Shown: piece after piece, positions 24,893 to 32,616 of the stretch
Layout: the number at the start of each line of letters is the position of its first letter
Position numbering within the stretch: the first letter of the stretch is position 1
Assembly (NCBI RefSeq): GCF_001005295.1
Contig: NZ_LBMK01000003.1
Coordinates: 136,579-200,578, forward strand
DNA length: 64,000 nucleotides
Reading direction: 5' to 3'
Source: Streptomyces yangpuensis
GTDB lineage: Bacteria; Actinomycetota; Actinomycetes; Streptomycetales; Streptomycetaceae
Notes under the pieces: generated by a model
What the model was told of the DNA's origin: nothing
The model's input: the letters and a program-made list of their open reading frames with translations, nothing else
Databases searched by the model: none
Made by a program: the position numbers and the translations under genes

Positions 24893-25156
24893 CTGACCGT
24901 GAGGACCCTCGGAGCCCTCCGCGACGTCCGCCGCGCCTGGCGCCTCGCCCAGGCCGACGCCGCCCGCGCCCGCGCCCGCGCCGGCCACCCCGCACCCAGC
25001 CCGGACACCGTGCTCGTCACCGAGTCCTCCTGGGCCTACCTCGCCTCCGGCTACCGCCCCGGCGAAGAACTCCTCGCCGCCCAGACCCGCCACGACATCA
25101 ACCAGACCCGTGCCGACAAGGAACGGGCCAAGACCGAAGGGGAGGTCTGGCAGTGA
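24893..25156 (+). pseudogene. C-terminal remnant of an AICE replication initiator (RepSA-like)
   Basis: The surviving 87 codons (TLGALRDVRRAWR, then SSWAYLASGYRPGEELLAAQTRHDI, ending EGEVWQ) resemble the tail of pSAM2-type replication initiators, which normally precede xis and int. The catalytic rolling-circle part is gone. Its last codons overlap the excisionase start (GTGA at 25153-25156), preserving the original rep-xis-int layout. The break at about 24893 coincides with the loss of the regulator N-terminus, so one deletion explains both. Confidence 0.65.
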
Positions 25157-25352
25157 CCGCCGCACCGACCACCCGCATGCTGACCATGGTCGAAGCACTG
25201 GCCGAACTGCGCATGTCGCGGGCGGCCTTCTACCGGCTCCGCGCCGCCGCGGGAACGCGCCCCGCTGCCTCAAGCTCCCGAACGGGCAGATCCGCATCCG
25301 CCGGGCCGACCTCGACGCATGGTTCGAGGGCTGCGAGGTGCCCGCATGCTGA
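25153..25352 (+). pseudogene. xis: Frameshifted excisionase of element 2
   Basis: The N-terminal half, from GTG 25153, encodes LTMVEALAELRMSRAAFYRLR, a normal excisionase helix-turn-helix. The C-terminal half (GNAPRCLKLPNGQIRIRRADLDAWFEGC, the wing) continues in another frame to the TGA at 25350-25352. The shift is at about 25238-25252 in a GCCGCCGCGGG run and is explained by loss of one base. The integrase start at 25346 overlaps the wing frame's stop, showing this was the original frame. A sequencing error in the GC run is the alternative. Confidence 0.75.
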
Positions 25353-26740
25353 CGTACGACGTACAGATCTGGGGCATCCGCAAGCGCCCCGACCGCGCTG
25401 CGGCCTACCAACTCCGCTGGCGGGTCGGCGTGCAGCCGTTCTCGAAGAGCTACAAGATCAAGGCTCAGGCGGACGGCCGACGCTCCGAGCTGCTGGCCGC
25501 GCTCCGCAAGCGCGAACAGTTCGACACCGAAACCGGCCTTCCGGCCTCGGAGGTGCAGGCGGCCCAGTCCCCCACCTGGTTCGCACATGCCCGGGAGTAT
25601 GTGGCGATGAAGTGGCCGAACGCTTCAGCCAAGCACCGCGCGAGCATCGCGGACGCCCTCGCCACGGTCACCCCGCGCCTGGTGAAGGACAACCGCGGTG
25701 CCCCCGCTCCCCGGGTTCTGCGGACCGCCCTCTACTCCTGGGCCTTCCGCCTCGTCCTCGACCAGGACGGCGAACTCGTGGCCCGGATTGATGCCGAGGA
25801 AGCACCCGAAGCCATCGTGGCGGCCCTCGACTGGATCGGCCGGAAGTCCGTGGACATCTCGGCCCTGAACACACCGACGGTCGTGCGGTCCGCACTGGAC
25901 GCGCTGGCCCGCAAGATGGACGGGACCGCTGCGGCGGACAACACGGTGAACCGCAAGGTGCCCGTGTTCAGCAACTGTCTACGCTACGCCGTCGAGCTGG
26001 ACCGCCTGCCCTCCCTGCCCCTGACCAAGGTGGACTGGACGGCACCCGAGACGGACGACGAGATCGACTTCCGATACGTCCCCGGCCCGGCCCTGGCCCG
26101 CAAGCTCATCAACGCCGTGGGCGAGCAGGGAGACCGTGGCCGCCACCTCAAGGCGTTCTTCGGGTGCCTCTACTACGCGGCCACCCGCCCCGGCGAAGCC
26201 GTGAGCCTGCGCGAATCGGACTTCACCCTGCCCGAGGAAGGCTGGGGCCAAGTCATCCTGTCGTCCAGCTCCCCGCGCGTCGGATCCGGCTGGACCGACT
26301 CGGGGGAGTCCTACGACTCCCGGGGGCTCAAGAAGCGTGCCCGGAAGGCCACCCGCGAGGTACCGATCCCGCCGGTCCTGGTCCGTCTGATCCGCGACCA
26401 CATCGCGGAGTTCGGCACGGCCGAGAACGGCCGACTCTTCCGCGCGGCCCGTGGGGGCGGCCTCTTGAGCAAGGAGTACGGCGACATCTGGAAGGCTGCT
26501 CGCCGGGCCGTCCTCACCAAGCAGGAAGTCAAGACGCCCCTGGCCGAGGTCCCTTATGGGCTTCGCGCCGCGTGCGTCTCCCTCTGGCTGGAGTCCGGCG
26601 TCTCCCCGGCCGAGGTCGCCCGCCGTGCCGGCCACAGCATCGCCGTGCTGTTCCGCTTCTACGCCAAGGCCATCCGCCGCAACCAGCACCACGCGAACCA
26701 GCAGATCGAGAGGGCCCTGAACGACGACAGTGACCCGTAG
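25346..26740 (+). CDS. int: Site-specific tyrosine recombinase/integrase of element 2
   Basis: 464 residues. An arm/core-binding N-terminal half (about 1-230, including WFAHAREYVAMKWPNASAKHRASIADAL) is followed by the catalytic domain: Arg in YAATRPGEAVSLRESD, box II PYGLRAACVSLWL, and RAGHSIAVLFRFY with the nucleophile Tyr. Box II has Tyr in place of the usual His of HxxR. ATG 25346 gives the natural start MLTYDVQIWGIRKR. It lies in the middle of the island rather than at an end, so the genes between it and the tRNA (26927-29385) are later cargo or were moved by rearrangement. Confidence 0.9.
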   Translation: MLTYDVQIWGIRKRPDRAAAYQLRWRVGVQPFSKSYKIKAQADGRRSELLAALRKREQFDTETGLPASEVQAAQSPTWFAHAREYVAMKWPNASAKHRASIADALATVTPRLVKDNRGAPAPRVLRTALYSWAFRLVLDQDGELVARIDAEEAPEAIVAALDWIGRKSVDISALNTPTVVRSALDALARKMDGTAAADNTVNRKVPVFSNCLRYAVELDRLPSLPLTKVDWTAPETDDEIDFRYVPGPALARKLINAVGEQGDRGRHLKAFFGCLYYAATRPGEAVSLRESDFTLPEEGWGQVILSSSSPRVGSGWTDSGESYDSRGLKKRARKATREVPIPPVLVRLIRDHIAEFGTAENGRLFRAARGGGLLSKEYGDIWKAARRAVLTKQEVKTPLAEVPYGLRAACVSLWLESGVSPAEVARRAGHSIAVLFRFYAKAIRRNQHHANQQIERALNDDSDP

Positions 26741-26926
26741 GTCAACCAAGGCACTGTAGGAAGTCCTCCGCAGCAGCCCCCTCCCTCCTGGCAACGAAGG
26801 CCCGCGGCGGAGGCATGCGGCTCGTTGGACGGGATTTCGTACCGGGTAGCCGGGTGACGATGGGACCAACCCGACTTCAGGGCGTGACCAGCGTCACATG
26901 CAACAAGTGACGGCGGGCGGACACTA

Positions 26927-27499
26927 GTGAGTGTGGACCAGCAACTGTTCGCGGAGCTCTACGACGCGCATGCCCAGGCGGTGTACGCGCATGTCGTCCG
27001 CATGACTTCCGACCGTGCGGGGGCGGATGACATCGTCTCCCTCACGTTTCTCGAGGCTTGGCGATTGCGGGGGAAACTCGACGAAGTCACAAATCATCGC
27101 GCCTGGCTGCTCGGGGTCGCCACCAATGTCATACGCAACACCCGTCGGGCCGCGCGGCGACACAGCGAGGCGCTGACGCGCTTACCCCTACCCGATGCCG
27201 TCCCGGACCCGGCCGACCGAGTGGTGTCCCGGATCACGCACACCGCGGAGGCTTCCGCAGCCCTGGCCGCATTGGACCAGCTCCGACGTGCCGACCGTGA
27301 AGTCATCGTCCTGTCCGTCTGGTCCGGGCTCAGCCATGGCGAAGTGGCAAAGGCGTGCGGTGTCAGTGAATCGACCGTTCGCTCCCGGCTGTCACGGGCA
27401 CGCAGCCGCCTTCGCAAACTCACCACCGCCAGACTGGCCGCGGACCCAGCCGGGGGGCGTGCGTCCGCGTCTCGCACCGCACGGGAGGGACACCTGTGA
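26927..27499 (+). CDS. ECF RNA polymerase sigma factor (island cargo)
   Basis: 190 residues. Region 2 (about 8-80): LFAELYDAHAQAVYAHVVRMTSDRAGADDIVSLTFLEAWR. Region 4 (about 110-165): LDQLRRADREVIVLSVWSGLSHGEVAKACGVSESTVRSRLSRAR. GTG 26927 is used; GTG 26933 is equally possible and neither has a strong ribosome site. Codon 86 (27182-27184) is TTA, so expression may need the bldA tRNA. Its stop overlaps the next start (GTGA), pairing it with a membrane-anchored partner. Confidence 0.88.
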   Translation: MSVDQQLFAELYDAHAQAVYAHVVRMTSDRAGADDIVSLTFLEAWRLRGKLDEVTNHRAWLLGVATNVIRNTRRAARRHSEALTRLPLPDAVPDPADRVVSRITHTAEASAALAALDQLRRADREVIVLSVWSGLSHGEVAKACGVSESTVRSRLSRARSRLRKLTTARLAADPAGGRASASRTAREGHL

Positions 27500-28503
27500 A
27501 CGCCGCTGATGGCGCACGGACCGAACGATCCGAGCACGACGAACTCCTGCGGCGCCTGGACGGGATCTCCGATGGGGACCTGCCCTTCCGCGCCCAGCGC
27601 CCGATCAAGGAGCATCTGATGCGTGAAATCGCACAAGCGGAGCAGACCACGCGCCGGCGGTCCAGGCGCCCCCTGTTCCTTTCCCTGGGGGTGGTGGCGG
27701 CAGCATGCGCGGTGGCCGTCACCTTCACCCTGAGCGGCAAGAATCCGGAGGAACCCGCCAAGGCCGCCCGCCCTGAGCCTGCGGCCGTGCAACTCTTGGA
27801 CCGCGTCGCCTTGGCGGCCGGATCCGCGCCGGCCCCGGTGGTGCGCGACGGGCAGTTCCTGTACACGAAGACCGTCGCACGGTCCGTCACCCTCTCCGAG
27901 ATCCCGGGCGGAGGAGGAAAGATGGAGAAGATCCCCACAGACGATTCGGACGAATGCTGGTTCTCGGTCGACGGCTCGGCGGGATGGACGAAGCGCACCG
28001 TGCGAGGGTCCGAGACGTTCCCCCCCGAGGGTTCGCCGAATCTAAACGACCCCACGTATCGATTCCTCGAGTCGCTGCCGACCGATCCCGACCTGCTGTT
28101 GAAGTTGATCTACGATGACACGCGCAAGCAACACGGGGACGGGTCCGGTTCGACCACCGGACCCGATCAGCAGGCATTCGTCGCCATCGGCGATCTTCTG
28201 CGGCAGTTCCAGGCGCCGCCCGGTTTGAGCGCGGCGCTCTACCGCGCGGCAGCGCGCATTCCGGGTGTCGTCCTGGTCCCCGAGGCGAAGGACGCCGCGG
28301 GTCGAACGGGTGTCGCGGTCGCGCGGGTCCACGACGACGAGCGTACCGAGTGGATCTTCGACAAGCAGAGCCTGCGGCTCCTGGGTTCCCGCACGGTCAT
28401 CCTCAAGGACAGCTCCTGGGGCAAGGCTGGCGAGACAGTGGACACGCGGGCCATCGTCGCCCAGGGAGTCACGGACCGCGCCGGACAACTACCGCGCGAA
28501 TAA
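27496..28503 (+). CDS. Membrane-anchored CU044_5270-family protein, partner of the ECF sigma factor
   Basis: 335 residues. The cytoplasmic N-terminus (about 1-55, HDELLRRLDGISDGDLPFRAQRPIKEHL) is followed by one transmembrane helix (about 57-80) and a large extracytoplasmic part ending VTDRAGQLPRE. Proteins of this family are regularly encoded right after an ECF sigma gene and are likely its sensor or anti-sigma, though a zinc-type anti-sigma motif is absent. GTG 27496 overlaps the sigma stop by 4 bp. A strong hairpin follows at 28608. Confidence 0.78.
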   Translation: MNAADGARTERSEHDELLRRLDGISDGDLPFRAQRPIKEHLMREIAQAEQTTRRRSRRPLFLSLGVVAAACAVAVTFTLSGKNPEEPAKAARPEPAAVQLLDRVALAAGSAPAPVVRDGQFLYTKTVARSVTLSEIPGGGGKMEKIPTDDSDECWFSVDGSAGWTKRTVRGSETFPPEGSPNLNDPTYRFLESLPTDPDLLLKLIYDDTRKQHGDGSGSTTGPDQQAFVAIGDLLRQFQAPPGLSAALYRAAARIPGVVLVPEAKDAAGRTGVAVARVHDDERTEWIFDKQSLRLLGSRTVILKDSSWGKAGETVDTRAIVAQGVTDRAGQLPRE

Positions 28504-28607
28504 AAGGCGTTCGGGCCAAAGATCCTGCGATCCTGTCCGACTCGCCGCCAATTCGAACATCTATGTGATCCTCGCCACGTGCGGCTCTCCGGTCAAGTCG
28601 TAGCCTC

Positions 28608-28646
28608 CTGCACGCGCAGTCACACAAGTTGTGACTGCGCGTGCAG
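28608..28646 (+). terminator. Terminator of the sigma/CU044_5270 operon
   Basis: A perfect 17-bp inverted repeat (28608-28624 and 28630-28646) with a 5-nt loop lies between the sigma operon and the I36-type gene. Confidence 0.7.
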
Positions 28647-28692
28647 TGTTTAGGCAGAGCCGCCAACGGGCGGACAATCAGGGGGAGGACCG

Positions 28693-29385
28693 ATGCGTTC
28701 ACTACGTGTCGCTATTGCTACGGGTGCCGCTCTGGGTGCCATCATCATCACCGCGCCGGCGGCCAATGCCACGACGCCTGCTCCGACGACGGTGGCGCCG
28801 TCGGCCGGGGTGCTGAGCCCCGCCGCTGATGAACAGGCGCGCAAGGATGCGCAAACGTCCAAGCCGATCTTCGCCACATACAAGGGCAAGCGGATCAACC
28901 TGACCGAGGGGTGGCAGGGGGCTCAGATCTGTGTTGAGACGCTGAACCTCGAAGTCAAGTGCTTCGACAACCAGGCCGAAGCGGACGCCAGCCTGGTCAA
29001 GGACAACGCCGCAGTGGCCAAGAAGGCGACGGAAGAAGCACGGAAGCTCGGCGTCAAGGCGGCCCAAGAGGCTCCGGCGTCAGTAAGGGCCGCCAGCGAC
29101 TGCGGGTACGGATGGGTCTGCGTTTGGCAAGACATCAACTACACGGGTCGCAAGCTTCAGTGGAGTGCCAGCGGCCACAAGAAATTCGCTGACTGGGACT
29201 TCCGCGACAAGGCCACCTCGATCTGCGTCGCTCGACCGACCTACGGGGCAACCCTGATCGACTACCGAGACTTCATGGTGGACCCCACCATGTCCATAGG
29301 GGCCACAAACTGCCACAACCTGACCAATATCAGCTACGTCCACGGTGGCACCTGGAACGACAAGGCCGACGCGATGGACATGTAA
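28693..29385 (+). CDS. Secreted peptidase-inhibitor-I36 / beta-gamma-crystallin-like protein
   Basis: 230 residues. A signal peptide (about 1-27, ending NANATTPA) leads to a helical, charged central part (about 60-135, with EADASLVKDNAAVAKKATEEARK). The C-terminal domain (about 137-230) reads CGYGWVCVWQDINYTGRKLQWSAS, the crystallin-like Greek-key signature of I36 proteins, with Cys residues at CGYGWVC, ICVA and NCHN probably forming disulfides. I36 members include a metalloprotease inhibitor. GGGGAGG precedes ATG 28693. It is the element gene nearest the tRNA. Confidence 0.8.
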   Translation: MRSLRVAIATGAALGAIIITAPAANATTPAPTTVAPSAGVLSPAADEQARKDAQTSKPIFATYKGKRINLTEGWQGAQICVETLNLEVKCFDNQAEADASLVKDNAAVAKKATEEARKLGVKAAQEAPASVRAASDCGYGWVCVWQDINYTGRKLQWSASGHKKFADWDFRDKATSICVARPTYGATLIDYRDFMVDPTMSIGATNCHNLTNISYVHGGTWNDKADAMDM

Positions 29386-29433
29386 CAGCCTTCACCGCTC
29401 GAACCGTCGACAGATAGTCGCAACAGTCACCAC

Positions 29434-29461
29434 AAGGGGCGCCCCGGTGCGGGCGCCCCTT
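29434..29461 (+). terminator. Terminator after the I36-type gene
   Basis: AAGGGGCGCC (29434) pairs with the segment ending 29461 (GGCGCCCCTT), about 50 bp after the stop codon, followed by a short T-run. Confidence 0.65.
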
Positions 29462-29511
29462 TCGCCTGCCCGCGTATGTGCAGGTCAGCCACCTGCGGAC
29501 CAGTGAGCCGT

Positions 29512-29529
29512 GGTCCACACCTGGTCCAC
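29512..29529 (+). repeat. 18-bp direct repeat, right copy (candidate integrase arm site)
   Basis: Identical to 21819-21836 and in the same orientation, 114 bp inside the intact tRNA-Ser end of element 2. Confidence 0.7.
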
Positions 29530-29585
29530 AGCCAATGATCCAAAACGGTACACGGGCGAATCAAGGTGAGACAGGGCACATGACG

Positions 29586-29615
29586 AAGGGGCGCCCCGTT
29601 CTCGGGACACCCCTT
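29586..29615 (-). terminator. Element-supplied terminator of tRNA-Ser(TGA)
   Basis: Thirteen-base arms (29586-29598 and 29603-29615, two mismatches) lie 28 bp beyond the tRNA 3' end. It replaces the hairpin left behind at 21631-21661. Confidence 0.5.
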
Positions 29616-29642
29616 CTGATCAGCAGCTTCTCTGACCTGCTG

Positions 29643-29727
29643 CGGTGGGTGTGGGATTTGAACCCACGGTGACTCGCGCCACGACGGTTTTCAAGACCGT
29701 TCCCTTAGGCCGCTCGGGCAACCCACC
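29643..29727 (-). tRNA. tRNA-Ser(TGA), attachment site of element 2
   Basis: An 85-nt class II tRNA on the minus strand: acceptor GGTGGGT/ACCCACC, anticodon stem ACGGT/ACCGT with loop CTTGAAA (anticodon TGA), long variable arm, T-arm GGGTTCAAATCCC, discriminator G. The gene is complete, with the 3' half presumably supplied by the element. Confidence 0.95.
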
Positions 29728-29777
29728 TGGCCGGTACAGAGTACCGGCCGGGCGGGGGTGACGGGGCGACTGTCGGA

Positions 29778-30734
29778 TCAGGAGGCCTGCGCCTTGTCGT
29801 AGGCGGCCTTGGCCTCATTGCCGAGGTACGGGCCGTACATCCGGTTCGGCAGGAAGGTGTAGCCGAAGCTGTTTACCGAGACCTGGGTACCGAGGCCCGT
29901 GGCCTCGTTGAAGTCCTGGAACCAGGGGCCGCCGCTGGAGCCGCCCGTCATGTTGCAGCCCAGGCTGTGGTCCTTGGTGAGCAGGAAGTCCTTGCCGCTG
30001 TTGCCGCTGCAGTAGACCAGCTTCGTTCCGTCGTACGGGGCGGCCGCGGGGAAGCCGAAGGAGTACATCTTCTTGTTGTAGCCGCCGTTGAAGAGGACCC
30101 CCTGGGCACCGACGGCCTGGCTGAGGGTCTGGCCGTTCAGCGGGGCGACGACGGCGAGGCCGACGTCCATGTTCATGTCCTCGCTGGCCGCCCACTGGTC
30201 GGTGGCGAAGGTCTTGGTGGCCGGCCACTGGCCGTAGGGCGCCGACCCGTTGTTGTAGGCGGGCACGAAAACCCAGTTCGTGTGCCACGCGCCCTGGTAC
30301 TTCACGCAGTGGCCGGCCGTCATGACCGTGCTGCCGTTGGCGCTGGTGATCGAGTTGCCGGAGCAGGAGGCGGTGCGGCCGCCCATCGTGAAGAAGACCC
30401 GGCCCGAGGTCTTCACGACCGCGCCGCCGCCAGTCCAGGCCCCGCCCGCCTGCGGGAACGCCGTGGGCGATACGGCGGACGAGGCGGCCGTCGGGGCGAT
30501 GGCGGTGGGAGCCGCCGAGCCGGCCACCACGGCACGGGCGGCGCCGGGCACCGCCGTCACGTCGAGCGGGGTGGCGGCCCGCATCCGCTCGGCGGTCCAG
30601 AAGCCCTGGGTCTGCTGCGGCCGGAAGGACGTCGGGGTGTCCGCCGCGATCGAGGGGGTGGCCGCCGTCAGGACGCCCGCGACCAGGGCGCCCGCCGAGA
30701 GCAGGACGGACAAGGCCGTGCGATGACGATTCAC
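29778..30734 (-). CDS. Secreted trypsin-like (S1) serine protease
   Basis: 318 residues. A signal peptide (about 1-31, ending PSIAADTP) and an Ala/Pro-rich propeptide-like stretch precede the chymotrypsin-fold domain. The triad is visible: His in MTAGHC (near 142), Asp in DMNMDVGLAV (near 190) and Ser in NMTGGSSGGPW (near 267). Cys pairs flank TASCSGNS and VYCSGNSGKDFLLTKDHSLGC. GTG 30734 follows AAGGAG at 6 bp. No neighbour suggests a substrate. Confidence 0.85.
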   Translation of the reverse strand: MNRHRTALSVLLSAGALVAGVLTAATPSIAADTPTSFRPQQTQGFWTAERMRAATPLDVTAVPGAARAVVAGSAAPTAIAPTAASSAVSPTAFPQAGGAWTGGGAVVKTSGRVFFTMGGRTASCSGNSITSANGSTVMTAGHCVKYQGAWHTNWVFVPAYNNGSAPYGQWPATKTFATDQWAASEDMNMDVGLAVVAPLNGQTLSQAVGAQGVLFNGGYNKKMYSFGFPAAAPYDGTKLVYCSGNSGKDFLLTKDHSLGCNMTGGSSGGPWFQDFNEATGLGTQVSVNSFGYTFLPNRMYGPYLGNEAKAAYDKAQAS

Positions 30735-30942
30735 GCATGACTCCTTCTGCCGTGCCCGGACCGGTCGGAGCCGGGCAGGGTGGGGGTGAAGAGCGGTCGG
30801 TGCGGATCGGCTGTGCGTGGTGCGTCGTACGTGGTACGGCTTGCCGGGGCAGAGTGGCACGGCCCCGCGTCAATGTCAGCGGGCAGTCGGAACGTTCGGT
30901 CGGTTCCGGCCACGAAATGGCCAACTCCCGGCCGTTGCAGCG

Positions 30943-31989
30943 TCATACGGTGAGAACAACTCCCGCGTACGAGACCCCGGCGACGACCACCCACGCCCCG
31001 AGACCCAGGGCCGCCGCGCGGCCCCCGGTTCGCGCCAGCGTCGGCAGATGGACCGCGCTCCCCAGGCCGAACAGGGCAGCCGCCAGCAGGGCCTCCTGCG
31101 CGGTGTGCGCCCACTGCAGGGCTACGTCGGGCAGCACACCGGTAGCGCGCAGCCCGGCCGCGGCCAGGAATCCGGCCACGAACATCGGCACCGGTGCCGG
31201 CCGGCGCCCCGAGGGGGTGCACACCCCGCGCCGCCGGGCCCGTACCGAGAAGGCGACCGCCGCCACCAGCGGAGCGAGCAGGGCCACCCGCATCAGCTTG
31301 ACCAGCACCGCCTCGCCCAGGGCGTCCGGGCCCGCGGTCTGCGCGGTCGCCACCACCTGTCCGACGTCGTGGACACCGGCACCGACCCACCGCCCGAAGG
31401 CCAGGCCGGAGAGAGCCAACGGGTCCTGGAGAAGAGGGAGTACGGCTATGGCGAGCGTCCCGCAGAGGGTGACCAGTGCCACCGATGCCGCCACGTCCTC
31501 CTCGTCGCTGCCCGAGACCTCGCTCACGGCGCCGATCGCCGAGGCGCCGCAGATCGAGTACCCCGTGGCGATCAGCAGCGGCTGATCGCCCGGAAGTCCG
31601 AGCCGGCGGCCCAGCCAGAGGGTGCCGAAGAACGTGGCCGCGACCACGGCGACCACCATGACCACCGTGGCCCAGCCCAGCCGGAGCACCTGGTCCAGCC
31701 CCAGGCCGAGGCCCAGCAGGACGATGCCGATCCGCATGAGCCGCCGGCCGGCCAGGGACAGGCCCGGGCGCCCGGCTCCCCGTACGAAGGTCCGTGGCCC
31801 GGGGAGGTGCGCCACCGCGATGCCCAGCACCACCGAGGCGGTCAGCATGGGTACGGCAGGTATGAGCCGGTGGATGCACCAGGCGACCAGGGCCCCGCCC
31901 GCGGCGAGCGCCAACCCCGGCCAGGGCGTGGATGTTTCACGTGAAACATGCCGAACCGCCGTGCTCTGCGGGCGGTGAAGGAGGGCCAT
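30943..31989 (-). CDS. YeiH-family (UPF0324) putative sulfate/sulfite exporter
   Basis: A 348-residue membrane protein with about ten hydrophobic helices. The conserved core GYSICGASAIGAVSEV and the GRWVGAGVHDVGQVVATAQ helix identify the YeiH/Cons_hypoth698 family, some members of which are linked to sulfur-compound export. Residues 15-19 (VSRET) are encoded by a parS site (31934-31947). The start overlaps the cysteine dioxygenase stop by 1 bp, so the pair would oxidise cysteine and export the sulfite or sulfate produced. Confidence 0.82.
   Translation of the reverse strand: MALLHRPQSTAVRHVSRETSTPWPGLALAAGGALVAWCIHRLIPAVPMLTASVVLGIAVAHLPGPRTFVRGAGRPGLSLAGRRLMRIGIVLLGLGLGLDQVLRLGWATVVMVVAVVAATFFGTLWLGRRLGLPGDQPLLIATGYSICGASAIGAVSEVSGSDEEDVAASVALVTLCGTLAIAVLPLLQDPLALSGLAFGRWVGAGVHDVGQVVATAQTAGPDALGEAVLVKLMRVALLAPLVAAVAFSVRARRRGVCTPSGRRPAPVPMFVAGFLAAAGLRATGVLPDVALQWAHTAQEALLAAALFGLGSAVHLPTLARTGGRAAALGLGAWVVVAGVSYAGVVLTV
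31934..31947. promoter_or_regulatory. parS site 3, inside the yeiH-like gene
   Basis: An exact GTTTCACGTGAAAC lies within codons 15-19 of the exporter gene, in the non-conserved N-terminus before the first helix, and reads Val-Ser-Arg-Glu-Thr. Confidence 0.95.
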
Positions 31990-32537
31990 CAGTCGACGGG
32001 GAGCTTGTAGACGCGACGGATGCTGGTACCCAGGCGGGACACGTCGGCGCCGTAGACGTGCACCGATATCGCCTTTGTGGCACAGGAGTTGCGCACCTTG
32101 TGGATGTCTCCGGGCGGCGCGAACCCGCAGACCTCTCCCTGGGCGTTGACCACGTCCTCGGTCGCCACCAGACGGGCGGGACCGGCACCGGGGGCGAGCC
32201 GGAAGCGGCGCTCGCTCTCCTCACCCTGGTGCACCCCTGCCACACACCACGACACGTGGTCGTGGATGCAGGTCTCCTGCCCGGGGAGCCACACCAGCGC
32301 CACCACGGAGAAGCTGCCGTCAGACTCCGCGTGCAGGATGTGCTGCCGGTAGCGCTCGGGGTCGCCCTCCTGCTGCATCGGCGTCAGCAGGTCGGGCGCC
32401 CCCAGGTGCGGGGCGAGCCGTTCGCCCACGAGGTAGGCGGTGAGGTCGGGAGCCAGTCCCCGCTCCACGACCGTGCGGATCTCACTGACGAGGGCGGCCA
32501 TCCTCGTGGTAGTACGGGCCGGTGTGGTGGTGGTCAT
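31989..32537 (-). CDS. Cysteine dioxygenase family protein
   Basis: A 182-residue cupin. The iron-binding motif is ETCIHDHVSWCVAGVHQGEE (His-x-His near residues 84-86 and a downstream Glu) with the third His in GDIHKVRN (near 146). CDO enzymes convert cysteine to cysteine sulfinate, which decays to pyruvate and sulfite. ATG 32537 (MTTTTPART) is preferred to the upstream ATG 32573. It lies 79 bp downstream of a LysR gene on the same strand and overlaps the exporter gene. Confidence 0.87.
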   Translation of the reverse strand: MTTTTPARTTTRMAALVSEIRTVVERGLAPDLTAYLVGERLAPHLGAPDLLTPMQQEGDPERYRQHILHAESDGSFSVVALVWLPGQETCIHDHVSWCVAGVHQGEESERRFRLAPGAGPARLVATEDVVNAQGEVCGFAPPGDIHKVRNSCATKAISVHVYGADVSRLGTSIRRVYKLPVD

Positions 32538-32616
32538 ACGGGCAGCGTGCGGGCGTCGTTCCCTCGCGTCCAACGACAGTTGTGACGTGAAATCCCAAGC
32601 AGCGCTTATGGATCGG

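Larger units (their letters stand above)
21687..29727. mobile_element. Integrated element 2 (decayed AICE-like island) at tRNA-Ser(TGA)
   Basis: Eight kilobases are bounded by a tRNA-Ser 3' fragment (21687) and the intact gene (29643-29727), the hallmark of tRNA-targeted integration. Inside are an integrase, a frameshifted excisionase, the C-terminal tail of a replication initiator and no transfer genes. Identical 18-bp repeats lie just inside both ends. Cargo includes an ECF sigma pair, an I36-type secreted protein and regulators. Several genes (for example 22308-23441) have visibly lower GC and looser codon use than the chromosome. It is probably immobile unless assisted by another element. 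Confidence 0.85.

Noticed and set aside
24848..25156. A complete 102-residue gene starting at ATG 24848
   Set aside because: The first 15 codons belong to the antisense side of the regulator; similarity to replication-initiator tails begins only at about 24893.
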